A stretch of DNA of 64,000 nt from JAIQFV01 sp041494885 (GTDB lineage: Bacteria > Acidobacteriota > Terriglobia > JAIQFV01): contig JBGQBO010000022.1 in the NCBI GenBank assembly GCA_041494885.1, positions 1 to 64,000 of the forward strand, written 5' to 3'. Numbering within the stretch: position 1 is the stretch's first letter; every line of letters starts with the position of its first letter. A program made the position numbers and the translations under genes. Of the stretch, positions 17,540 through 25,658 are shown in pieces. Below the pieces are notes generated by a model. It was not told the DNA's origin. It worked only from the letters and a program-made list of their open reading frames with translations, and searched no databases.

Positions 17540-18150
17540 TTTCCCCTCGGGGAAAATCACCCATGAGAGGAGAGTTTGATTAGCCCCTCCGGGCCTGGAG
17601 CGTGCAACTGTATTGTTCGAAGAGCAATAGACCGACAAGAACAGCGTCAGACGTCTCTCCCTCTTTCTCCGGTCCTTTCAAGGGCGAAACACTTCCATTC
17701 TTCCTTCATTCCATCCCAAGCGATTTGATTCGAAGACCCAATCGCTTAGTTCACGCCCTTAGCTTCGCAATTCAGGTTAAAATTTCCTACGCCTTTGGGG
17801 GGTGCCCCTCCCCATGCTCCCTTTTCAGAATTCCGGTCAGCAGAGGCCTACCGATCGCCGCCGAATGCCCGTTGATGGTTTAAATTTGACTATTCATACG
17901 GAAAGTCTGCCCGTTTAATGTAAATGGATATTAATCCATTGATTTTACTCTAATAATAACGTTCTTTTAATGGCCCACATCTCCATCTTCGATTGGCGCA
18001 AGGCTTCGAGTGCCTTCGCGTTGAGAACCGGCTCGTCATGGAGCCACGAAAGTCAACGGGTGACCTTCAGCATTGTCGGCATGCGAATGAGTCATCCCGG
18101 CCCATTGGCAACTTTTTAAATCTGATGGTTCAGCGAAAAGGGGTAAACTT
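17540..18150. other. Long non-coding region before the activase gene pair
   Basis: About 610 bases without a credible gene. It holds an 18-bp perfect inverted repeat (AATGGAT, ATTA, ATCCATT) at 17923-17940 in an A+T-rich stretch, and a looser one (AAGCGATT/AATCGCTT) at 17718-17747. The A+T-rich part (17880-17980) is the likely promoter region for the following genes, but no box pair with good spacing was found. No known riboswitch was recognised. The open frame at 17602-17883 (plus) has no domain and poor composition. Confidence 0.5.
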
Positions 18151-20007
18151 ATGAGTACAAATTTTGAAAACTCCAAGCCCGAATTCCCTATCCTGCCAGT
18201 GATCTCTTCGTCTCCAGGGACGAGCACTGGAGCACCAATCCAGATCTCGACCGCTCTTGCCGCAGAGCAATTAATCAAGGATAAGCTTCTCGAGGAACGC
18301 CTGCGGTTGATCCGGGAGCTGGGATATGAAGAGAAAAAGGTGAAACCATTCAAGCGCCCTACAGAGAAACCCTTCACGGCCTCCCAGCGCAACCGTACCA
18401 CGATTTTGTTTGGCGGTTTGACCTGGAAGCACGAGAAGATCATCCATGGGGCCCTGGAAGGCCTCGGTTACAAATGTGAAGCCATTCCTACCCCCAATGT
18501 GCGCGCCTTCCAACTGGGTAAGGAGTATGGAAATAACGGGCAATGCAATCCCACTTATTTCACCGTTGGAAATCTTGTTCAATACCTCCAGAGGCTCGAA
18601 GAGTCAGGGATGTCCCGCCAGGACATCATTGACAACCATGTTTTCTTCACTGCGGGCGCCTGTGGCCCATGTCGATTTGGGATGTATGAGGCCGAGTACC
18701 GGTTGGCCTTGCGGAACTCCGGCTTTGACGGCTTCCGAGTCCTTCTTTTTCAACAGTCCGGCGGGTTGAACCAGGCGGAGGCGGAAGCGGGCCTGGAAAT
18801 GAACCTCGACTTTTTCCTCGGAATCCTCAACGCCATGAACATTGGGGATTTGATTAATGACTGCGCCTACCAGATCCGACCCTATGAGGTTAACAAGGGC
18901 GAGACGGACGAGGTGCTCGACGAGTGCGTTGATTATTTGCATGACGTGATCAAGAAGCATGAACCTTATAGAGTCGAGGGGAAATTCGCTGAATTGATCA
19001 ATCGTTTTCCTTCCGCCGCCGGGACGGCGGAATACGTCGGCAAGTTCCTGACCCAGCTCTACGGGGACGAATACACCGGCGCCCTTCGCCATGTGCGGAA
19101 TCGATTAAACTCCATTGAAGTGGACCGCACCCGCATCAAGCCCATCGTCAAAATTACCGGGGAGTTCTGGGCTCAGACCACCGAGGGCGAGGGTAACTTC
19201 AACATGTTCAAGTTCCTTGAGCGGGAGGGCGCCCAGGTCCTGGTTGAACCTATCGGAACCTGGATCATGTATATGATCCATCAAGCCAAACAGGGCATCA
19301 GGGACCGAAAAGGGGTCGATGAAAAACAAGAGGCGGCAAAGGCCTGGGAAGTCACCAAGAAGCTGGCGCAGAATTGGCACTATCGGAGCGTTCTTGGAAA
19401 ACTGACCGTTGCCGAAAAGATCTTCAAGCGGGAATGGAACCGGCTGCGAGACGCGCTCGACCACTTGCCACACGACCTAACAGACCAATACGAACTACAG
19501 CGCCTGGGTCACCCGTTTTACAACAGCCGGGCAGGCGGCGGCGAGGGCCATCTGGAAGTCGCCAAGAACATCTATTACTCCAACAAAGGGATCTGCCACA
19601 TGGTCCTCTCTCTCAAGCCCTTCGGTTGCATGCCTTCCACGCAATCCGACGGGGCCCAGTCCGCGGTTGTGAATCAGTACAAGGATATGATCTACCTGCC
19701 CATTGAAACCTCCGGCGAAGGAGAGATCAATGCCCACAGCCGCGTGCAGATGGCCTTGGGGGAGGCCAAAGTGAAAGCCAAGGCGGAATTTGCCGAGGTG
19801 TTGAGGCAGACGGGCTACACGCTGGACGAGATAAAGGCCTATGTCGATGAACATCCGGAACTGAAGCGGCCGATGTACGCGGTTCCCCACTACAAGGGAA
19901 TCATCGGTGTAGGCGCGGCTTTCGTGAGGCATGTGGGTGAACAAATGAAAGCTGAATCGCGCTCCGCAGTTTCAGAGATCAACCACCAGGTCCAGGCCTC
20001 TGCCTGA
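18151..20007 (+). CDS. Partner subunit of an acyl-CoA dehydratase activase-like system (COG3581-like)
   Basis: A 618-residue cytoplasmic protein. The fold and motifs resemble the C-terminal part of the very large activase-dehydratase-related proteins in clostridia and other anaerobes (COG3581 by recollection). Conserved cysteines that could hold an Fe-S cluster are visible: Cys132 in NNGQCNPTYF, Cys171 and Cys174 in GACGPCRFGMYE, Cys482 in KGICHMV and Cys493 in FGCMPSTQSDG. No Walker or radical-SAM motif is present. The first 75 residues are low in family signal and probably flexible. The reaction is unknown. The gene lies 80 bp upstream of the double-activase gene, so the two likely form one complex. 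GGGG 5-9 nt before ATG gives a weak ribosome binding site. Confidence 0.8.
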   Translation: MSTNFENSKPEFPILPVISSSPGTSTGAPIQISTALAAEQLIKDKLLEERLRLIRELGYEEKKVKPFKRPTEKPFTASQRNRTTILFGGLTWKHEKIIHGALEGLGYKCEAIPTPNVRAFQLGKEYGNNGQCNPTYFTVGNLVQYLQRLEESGMSRQDIIDNHVFFTAGACGPCRFGMYEAEYRLALRNSGFDGFRVLLFQQSGGLNQAEAEAGLEMNLDFFLGILNAMNIGDLINDCAYQIRPYEVNKGETDEVLDECVDYLHDVIKKHEPYRVEGKFAELINRFPSAAGTAEYVGKFLTQLYGDEYTGALRHVRNRLNSIEVDRTRIKPIVKITGEFWAQTTEGEGNFNMFKFLEREGAQVLVEPIGTWIMYMIHQAKQGIRDRKGVDEKQEAAKAWEVTKKLAQNWHYRSVLGKLTVAEKIFKREWNRLRDALDHLPHDLTDQYELQRLGHPFYNSRAGGGEGHLEVAKNIYYSNKGICHMVLSLKPFGCMPSTQSDGAQSAVVNQYKDMIYLPIETSGEGEINAHSRVQMALGEAKVKAKAEFAEVLRQTGYTLDEIKAYVDEHPELKRPMYAVPHYKGIIGVGAAFVRHVGEQMKAESRSAVSEINHQVQASA

Positions 20008-20087
20008 TTTTAACCGCTTGGGATGGATGGGCCGGGCCCTGGATTTCGGGCCGGGCTTTGGAACCTAACAAATCGAGGGATCAGCGA

Positions 20088-23000
20088 ATGGACGATACCA
20101 AGCAAAAGAACTATCTCATCGGCATGGATGTCGGATCGACAACCGTTAAAGCCGTCGTCATCGATGTCGAAAACGATGAGATCCTGTGGAAGGATTATCA
20201 GCGGCACGATACCAGGCAACCCGAAAAGACTTTGGAGCTACTCCAACGGATCGAGAAGGAAGTTCCCATCCCCGATCCCAAGCAGGTTCGTGTCTTTATC
20301 ACGGGCTCCGGCGGGAGTGGCATTGCCCCCCGGATCGGGGCGAAGTTCGTCCAGGAAGTGAACGCGGTGTCTCTTGCGGTGGAAAAGCTTTATCCAAAAA
20401 CCGGCTCCGTGATTGAGCTCGGGGGACAAGACGCCAAGATCATCATCTTCAAAGAGGATCCTGAAACGGGAAAAAAGAAAAAAATTCCCTCCATGAACGA
20501 CAAGTGCGCGGGCGGCACCGGAGCGGTGATTGACAAGATCAACGCCAAACTCCGCATCCCCTCGGAGGAGTTGTGTAAGCAGGGCTATATGGGGATAAAA
20601 CTTCATCCCGTGGCCGGCAAGTGCGGTGTGTTTGCGGAAACGGACATCAACTCGCTCCAGAAGATGGGGGTTCCCCGCGACGAGTTGATGGCTTCCTTGT
20701 TCGAGGCGATCGTGGGACAGAACCTCGCCGTGCTGACTCGAGGCAATACGCTGCGGCCCGAAGTCCTCCTGCTCGGCGGGCCCAACACCTATATCCAGGG
20801 GATGGTGGAAGCCTGGAAGTACAACATCCCGAAGGTGTGGCAGGAGCGTAATCATCCGCTTCCCGAGGGTGTCGACCCCGCCGATCTCATCAAGGTCCCG
20901 GAAAATGCCCAGTATTTCGCCGCGATTGGGGCCTGTGAATTCGGAAAAACTGAAGACGCGGAGGTCGGCGTTTACAAGGGGTGCGAGGAACTGAAGCACT
21001 ACATCGAATTCGGGCGGGCGGAAGAAAAAATGAAGAAGGGCGCGGGCGCAGGGCTCTCGAAGAATGAAGAAGATCTCAACGCCTTCAAAGAACGCTACAA
21101 GCATGCCAAGTTCGTCCCAGCAACCTTCCAGCGCGGCGAGGTGGTGGAAGGATTCCTTGGTCTCGACGGAGGCTCCACGTCGACCAAAGCCGTTCTCCTC
21201 GACAAGAAGCGGAACATTCTCGTCAAAACCTATCAGCTTTCCAAGGGGAATCCCATCGAGGATACCATCGAAGTATTCGGCAAGCTGAGGAAGCAGGTGG
21301 AAGACCAGGGCGCGACGCTGAATATCCTGGGCGTGGGGACAACCGGCTATGCCAAGGATATTCTCAAAGACACAATCCAGGCAGACGTCGCCCTCGTCGA
21401 AACTGTCGCCCACACGGAGTCTGCGTTGCAGTTTTACAAAGACGTGGATGTCATTTGCGATGTCGGCGGCCAGGACATCAAACTGATCATCCTGAAGAAC
21501 CGGCAGGTCAAGGACTTCAAGTTAAACACCCAATGCTCAGCGGGGAATGGTTACTTTCTGCAATCCACTGCCGAGGGTTTTGGCATTCCCGTTGAACAGT
21601 ACGCTGATATCGCCTTCAAAGCGCAATCCATGCCCACCTTCGGCTATGGCTGCGCCGTCTTCATGCAGTCCGACATCGTGGATTTCCAACGGCAGGGATG
21701 GAAGCCGGAGGAGATCATGGCCGGCCTGGCGTCGGTGTTGCCGAAAAACATCTGGCTCTACGTATCGCAAATTCCCAATATTGCGGCCCTGGGTACTAAC
21801 TTTGTGTTGCAGGGAGGCACGCAGCACAACCTGGCCGCGGTCAAGACCCAGGTTGACTTCATTGAATCGCGTTTTAAGGGCAAGGAGGTCCAACCCCGCG
21901 TCATCGTTCACGAGCACTGCGGAGAATCGGGGGCGATTGGGGCCGCGATCGAATGCGTCCGCATTCACGAAAACGGGCACCGTACTTCCTTCATCGGCAT
22001 GGACGCCGTGCAAAGGATCTCGTACGTGACCCATCGCAACGAAAACACGCGCTGCTACTTCTGCAAAAACAAATGTCTGCGGACGTTTATCGATGTTAAA
22101 ACAGGTGTTTTGGAAAACATCGACGTCCCCAAGAAGTCAAAGATCCCGCTGGAAGCGGGAATCAAACGCTTGATCGTCGGCAACAGTTGCGAGAAGGGCC
22201 TGGTTGAAGATGTGGACGACATGCGGGTCATTAAGAAAGGCCTCGACACCGTCAAGCAGTCCAATCCCAATCTGGTGGAGATGGCGGCGAAGGACTGTTG
22301 GAAATCCATGAAGCCCCAGGGGGTGGCTGATCCCCTCCCCAGGTTTGCCGTGACGACGTCGCAGAAGAGACGGGTGGAGCTGATAAAGAAACGCTCCCAG
22401 CTTCGCATCGGCATTCCTCGCGTCTTGAACATGTATTCCCAAAACCCCCTGTTCAGCGCCTACTTCGAATCGCTGGGCGTGAAGCCGGAAAACCTCATCT
22501 ATTCCGACTTCACCACCGAGCAGCTTTACAAGGAGGGTGCCAAGCGCGGCGCCATCGATCCGTGCTTCCCATCGAAGGTCGGCATTCCCCACGTTCACAA
22601 CCTGCTCTATGTCCATCACAAGAAGAATCCTCTCGATTTCATCTTCTTCCCGATGATCGACTGCCTGACCACCGATTTGCGGCACGCCCAAGCCAGCCGT
22701 TCCTGCCCGACCGTGGCCGCAACCCCGGAGGCCGTCAAAGCGGCCTTCATGAAGGAAGGCGATGTGTTCGCAAAAATGGGCACTCGTTTCCTCGGGACCT
22801 TTGTGAATCTGAGCACACCGAAGCTCTTCGAGAAACAGATGTATGAGGAATTCAAGGATATCCTGGGGTTGAGCGAGGAGGAGAATCATCGTGCCATCAA
22901 TGAGGCTTATAAGGCATTGGATAAGTTCTCAAACATCCTTCAACGCGGGAAGGCCCGCGACGTGCTCGAGCAACTGGAGAAGGAAGACCGCCTCGGGATC

Positions 23001-23651
23001 GTTCTGTTGGGGCGGCCGTACCACAACGATCCTGGCATCAACCATGAAATCCTTGAGGAATTTCAAAAGCAAGGATATCCGGTCTTTGCCCAGGATTCCC
23101 TGCCGATCGATGAGGACATCCTGGACCGGCTCTTTGGGGACGAGGTTCGAGCCGGCGACATTAAGCACCCCATGGATGTCAACGACGTCTGGAAAAATAG
23201 CTATTCGGAAAACACCACTCGAAAGGTATGGGCCGCCAAATATGTCGCTCGCCATCCCAACCTGATCGCCCTGGAGTTGTCGTCTTTTAAATGCGGGCAC
23301 GACGCTCCGATCTACACGGTGGTTGAAGAGACCGTCCAGAGTTCCGGAACCCCGTACTTCTGTTTCAAGGACATCGACGAGAACAAGCCCACCGGTTCCA
23401 TCAAAATCCGGGTCGAAACGATTACCTACTTCCTCAAACGATACCGTGAGGATATGATCGCTAACAAGGGCAAGAAACAAACCTTGGAACAAAGATTGGC
23501 GGAATACGAGCGTCGGCTCCGAACTCAAATGACGACTCCCGCAAGCCCGGTCACTGGAGGTCCGGAGGAGCTTTTACCGCCTATTCTGGACAACTTCGTA
23601 CCCCCAAGCCAAGTGGCAGCAGACATGGAGGACCGTCGAGTCAGCAGCTAA
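20088..23651 (+). CDS. Double BcrAD/BadFG-type ATPase with C-terminal DUF2229 (activase-like)
   Basis: A 1187-residue protein with two complete ASKHA-type ATPase domains of the 2-hydroxyacyl-CoA dehydratase activator (HgdC) family. Domain 1 starts at IGMDVGSTTVKAVVID; its cluster cysteines are Cys140 (NDKCAGGTG) and Cys179 (GKCGVFAE). Domain 2 starts near 356 (GLDGGSTSTKAVLLD); its cysteines are Cys483 (NTQCSAGNG) and Cys522 (GYGCAVFMQ). Both pairs are 39 residues apart, the same spacing as the two cluster ligands of HgdC as I recall them. A CxxCxxxC site follows (656, 659, 663), then a DUF2229 region (about 770-900). In HgdC a [4Fe-4S] cluster bridges two subunits and passes electrons with ATP hydrolysis; here a single chain could do this. 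ATG at 20088 follows GAGGG. A strong terminator ends the unit. Confidence 0.88.
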   Translation: MDDTKQKNYLIGMDVGSTTVKAVVIDVENDEILWKDYQRHDTRQPEKTLELLQRIEKEVPIPDPKQVRVFITGSGGSGIAPRIGAKFVQEVNAVSLAVEKLYPKTGSVIELGGQDAKIIIFKEDPETGKKKKIPSMNDKCAGGTGAVIDKINAKLRIPSEELCKQGYMGIKLHPVAGKCGVFAETDINSLQKMGVPRDELMASLFEAIVGQNLAVLTRGNTLRPEVLLLGGPNTYIQGMVEAWKYNIPKVWQERNHPLPEGVDPADLIKVPENAQYFAAIGACEFGKTEDAEVGVYKGCEELKHYIEFGRAEEKMKKGAGAGLSKNEEDLNAFKERYKHAKFVPATFQRGEVVEGFLGLDGGSTSTKAVLLDKKRNILVKTYQLSKGNPIEDTIEVFGKLRKQVEDQGATLNILGVGTTGYAKDILKDTIQADVALVETVAHTESALQFYKDVDVICDVGGQDIKLIILKNRQVKDFKLNTQCSAGNGYFLQSTAEGFGIPVEQYADIAFKAQSMPTFGYGCAVFMQSDIVDFQRQGWKPEEIMAGLASVLPKNIWLYVSQIPNIAALGTNFVLQGGTQHNLAAVKTQVDFIESRFKGKEVQPRVIVHEHCGESGAIGAAIECVRIHENGHRTSFIGMDAVQRISYVTHRNENTRCYFCKNKCLRTFIDVKTGVLENIDVPKKSKIPLEAGIKRLIVGNSCEKGLVEDVDDMRVIKKGLDTVKQSNPNLVEMAAKDCWKSMKPQGVADPLPRFAVTTSQKRRVELIKKRSQLRIGIPRVLNMYSQNPLFSAYFESLGVKPENLIYSDFTTEQLYKEGAKRGAIDPCFPSKVGIPHVHNLLYVHHKKNPLDFIFFPMIDCLTTDLRHAQASRSCPTVAATPEAVKAAFMKEGDVFAKMGTRFLGTFVNLSTPKLFEKQMYEEFKDILGLSEEENHRAINEAYKALDKFSNILQRGKARDVLEQLEKEDRLGIVLLGRPYHNDPGINHEILEEFQKQGYPVFAQDSLPIDEDILDRLFGDEVRAGDIKHPMDVNDVWKNSYSENTTRKVWAAKYVARHPNLIALELSSFKCGHDAPIYTVVEETVQSSGTPYFCFKDIDENKPTGSIKIRVETITYFLKRYREDMIANKGKKQTLEQRLAEYERRLRTQMTTPASPVTGGPEELLPPILDNFVPPSQVAADMEDRRVSS

Positions 23652-23676
23652 AGGAAGGACAGTTTCGAAGCATTGA

Positions 23677-23707
23677 ATGGCAGGGATCAGTTCCCTGCCA
23701 TTTTTTT
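23677..23707 (+). terminator. Rho-independent terminator after the activase pair
   Basis: Perfect 10-bp stem ATGGCAGGGA (23677-23686) and TCCCTGCCAT (23692-23701) with a 5-nt loop, followed by six more T's. It lies 26 bp after the stop of the double activase and closes the two-gene unit. Confidence 0.92.
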
Positions 23708-23826
23708 AAGGGCGTCGAGGATGGCCGCCTGAGCCTATTTGCTCAGGAATTGATTTGTGGTAAGGTAGAAGTCCAGCGTCGCAGCCTAAACCTATACGGA
23801 AAAGTCCATCGCACGGAGCGATTGAA

Positions 23827-24105
23827 ATGCTTGAAGCGAATCGCATCATGTTTGAGATTTACCGCGAGGAGAGTTACAACCGTCGTTTTAAGGTTGTCTA
23901 TTTCACCGAGCTCACGGACCACAACAAGGAAACCGAGATCAATCGGGCGCTCGCGGGTGAACACTACTATGACGGCTTTCTGCGCGAATACCGCAAGGAT
24001 GAGGCCAAGGCCATCATCAACCGGTTCATTGAAAAAATGAACAGTGGCGAGCAAATGCCTCCCGAACAATTAGAGCAGGAGTTGCATGACCACCTCTTGA
24101 AATGA
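23827..24105 (+). CDS. Small conserved-looking protein, function unknown
   Basis: A 92-residue, hydrophilic, probably helical protein with no signal peptide, membrane span or cysteine. Notable stretches are MFEIYREESYNRRFKVVYFTEL and EKMNSGEQMPPEQLEQELHDHLL. I do not recognise the family. ATG follows GGAG at a spacing of 8 nt, and codon use looks like that of its neighbours, which supports a real gene. It starts the run that continues into two TPR genes with gaps of 16 and 13 bp, so it may work with them. TPR proteins bind partner peptides, but no partner can be named. Confidence 0.7.
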   Translation: MLEANRIMFEIYREESYNRRFKVVYFTELTDHNKETEINRALAGEHYYDGFLREYRKDEAKAIINRFIEKMNSGEQMPPEQLEQELHDHLLK

Positions 24106-24121
24106 TGCTGGATATAAAGTC

Positions 24122-24985
24122 ATGGGTGAAATAAGGGATATGAACGCGCTGTTTGAAAAGGGTTTGTATGAACTCAACCAAGCCGAATTCGACGAGGCGC
24201 GCGAATGTTTTGAAGGCGTCGTCCTTGAAGATGCCGCCCACAGCGAAGCCTGGTTTCGATTGGGCGTCTGTTACCTAGAGACGGGCCGACCGGATCTTGC
24301 GATCGAGGCCTTGAGTCGAACCCTCAAGTTGAATCCGAACAACGCCGATGCCCATTATTTGTTAGGGAATGCATACGGAAGCTCCGGCCTGCTTGAGAAA
24401 GCCCTGGAGAAGTACCAGAATGCCCTCGCCGTTCAACCCCACCATCCCAAATCAGAAGAATTCATTGTAAGAACCCAGGCACTCATTCAGAGCCGTGAGC
24501 ACTACCGGAAAGCGGCACGGTTGTTTGACGACGGCAAGCTCAGGGATCCTGCTCACGATGATTTCCAATGGCTGAATGAAGCTTTCCGGGCGTTGATCGA
24601 ATCCGTTGCCCTCTTTTCCCAGTCCCCCGCCGGGCATGAATTTGAAGCCTGCATCAAGGTGATCCTCGATCGCGGTTTAGAGCAGTGGATCGAGGCCGGC
24701 ATTACTGACGAAAACCAGTTCTGGGTGGAACATTGTGAGCGGGGAAGGATGTTTTTGACATCTCGATTGTGGCCCGGGGCGTACCAGGGTTTCTCCGAGG
24801 CCATTCAATTTGACCCGCATCATGCGTTTATTCATCATGGAATGGGCATCGCCCAATATCAAATGGGAGACCTTCAGGGGGCCATGAAATCGTGGCTGGC
24901 CGCACTCGAAATTGGGCCCGGGTTTGACTTCGCGCGGATTGGCCGATTAAGAATACCCAAGCAATTTCTACCTAAGACTCAGTGA
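24122..24985 (+). CDS. TPR-repeat protein
   Basis: A 287-residue protein with no signal peptide, probably cytoplasmic. Tetratricopeptide repeats fill the first 120 residues: ALFEKGLYELNQAEFDEARECFE, then AWFRLGVCYLETGRPDLAIEAL, then AHYLLGNAYGSSGLLEKALEKY. A non-repeat helical middle part follows (about 125-215), then one or two more repeats near 225-265 (AFIHHGMGIAQYQMGDLQGAMK). Such proteins act as scaffolds. ATG at 24122 lacks a good ribosome binding site; ATG at 24140, with AGGGAT close upstream, is the alternative. It sits between the small unknown gene and a second TPR gene in one apparent operon. Confidence 0.82.
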   Translation: MGEIRDMNALFEKGLYELNQAEFDEARECFEGVVLEDAAHSEAWFRLGVCYLETGRPDLAIEALSRTLKLNPNNADAHYLLGNAYGSSGLLEKALEKYQNALAVQPHHPKSEEFIVRTQALIQSREHYRKAARLFDDGKLRDPAHDDFQWLNEAFRALIESVALFSQSPAGHEFEACIKVILDRGLEQWIEAGITDENQFWVEHCERGRMFLTSRLWPGAYQGFSEAIQFDPHHAFIHHGMGIAQYQMGDLQGAMKSWLAALEIGPGFDFARIGRLRIPKQFLPKTQ

Positions 24986-24998
24986 ATTCTGGTCTCCC

Positions 24999-25373
24999 AT
25001 GAAGAAGGAAAAAGGATTCTTCCGAAAACAGGTTATTGAATTCGCGTTGGATCGAGATGTGGAGGAGGAAATGGCACGCGCCCTGTCAGCTATAAGAAAG
25101 AACCCCAACAACAGTTCGTTTTACGTGAATCTCGGAGATCTCTATTACAGCCAAAAGAAGATGGAAGAGGCTGTCCGGAGCTACGTCCAGGCCCTCCAGG
25201 TGGACCCCCGGAATACGCGGGCGCATACGCGATTAGGTCAAATCTGCGCGATGTATGAACTCTACTCCGAAGCGTGGCAGCATGCCCGGGCCGCGGACTC
25301 GCTGGGCGATCCCCATTTGAAAGAGCAGTTAGAGCGCAACGGGATCCGGGAACCCTCCACACAATCTGCGTAG
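24999..25373 (+). CDS. Short TPR-repeat protein
   Basis: A 124-residue protein with two to three tetratricopeptide repeats: FYVNLGDLYYSQKKMEEAVRSY, then AHTRLGQICAMYELYSEAWQHA. The N-terminal KKEKGFFRKQVIEFALDRDVEEEMARAL is a charged helix. It follows the larger TPR gene by 13 bp and is probably co-transcribed with it. GAAGG just after the start codon belongs to the coding part; the real ribosome binding site is weak. No enzymatic motif is present. A hairpin at 25389-25407 lies just beyond the stop. Confidence 0.78.
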   Translation: MKKEKGFFRKQVIEFALDRDVEEEMARALSAIRKNPNNSSFYVNLGDLYYSQKKMEEAVRSYVQALQVDPRNTRAHTRLGQICAMYELYSEAWQHARAADSLGDPHLKEQLERNGIREPSTQSA

Positions 25374-25380
25374 CTCGCCC

Positions 25381-25412
25381 TTTGGAGTGCGGAACTCCCA
25401 GTTCCGCTTTCC
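25381..25412. repeat. REP-like hairpin after the TPR genes
   Basis: TTTGGAGTGC leads into GCGGAACT (25389-25396), a CCC loop and AGTTCCGC (25400-25407), then TTTCC. The frame GGAGTGCGG...CCGCTTT with a variable core resembles intergenic hairpin repeats that I recall from Verrucomicrobia-like and acidobacterial genomes. It may also weakly terminate the TPR operon. Only one copy was seen here. Confidence 0.45.
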
Positions 25413-25502
25413 CCGATCTCGACGATATCTTCACACTAGCTCAATCCCAATTGGAGATCGGAAAGACCCCAATTATTCTCAAACGGGAACCCGACAAACC
25501 GA

Positions 25503-25658
25503 ATGCCCTTCCACATTGATACCCGGAATCCGTACCATAGTGAAGCAGACTTTTTCACATACTTCGCGGATCTGGTCGAATCTAAATTCAAAGCGTACGT
25601 CCCGAGACAACAAGGACCGCCGCTGCCTCCTGACATTCGTCGGAAGAAGAACCAATGA
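25503..25658 (+). CDS. Possible 51-residue protein coupled to the next gene
   Basis: A short reading frame begins at MPFHIDTRNPYHSEADFF and ends in a basic tail, IRRKKNQ. Its stop codon overlaps the ATG of the next gene (ATGA), the usual form of translational coupling. The composition is protein-like: aromatic and charged residues in the first half, a PRQQGPPLPPDIRRKK tail. There is no good ribosome binding site, and 51 codons can be open by chance. I do not recognise the family. It could also be the remnant of a longer gene. Confidence 0.35.
   Translation: MPFHIDTRNPYHSEADFFTYFADLVESKFKAYVPRQQGPPLPPDIRRKKNQ

Noticed and set aside
17602..17883. 93-codon open frame in the gap before the activase pair
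   Set aside because: No ribosome binding site, no domain, and composition unlike the neighbouring genes.
18036..18150. Possible riboswitch before the activase pair
   Set aside because: Small stems can be drawn, but none matches a known riboswitch core.
20238..21413. 391-codon open frame on minus strand
   Set aside because: Long but antisense to the first activase domain; biased third positions of G+C-rich genes often leave such frames open.
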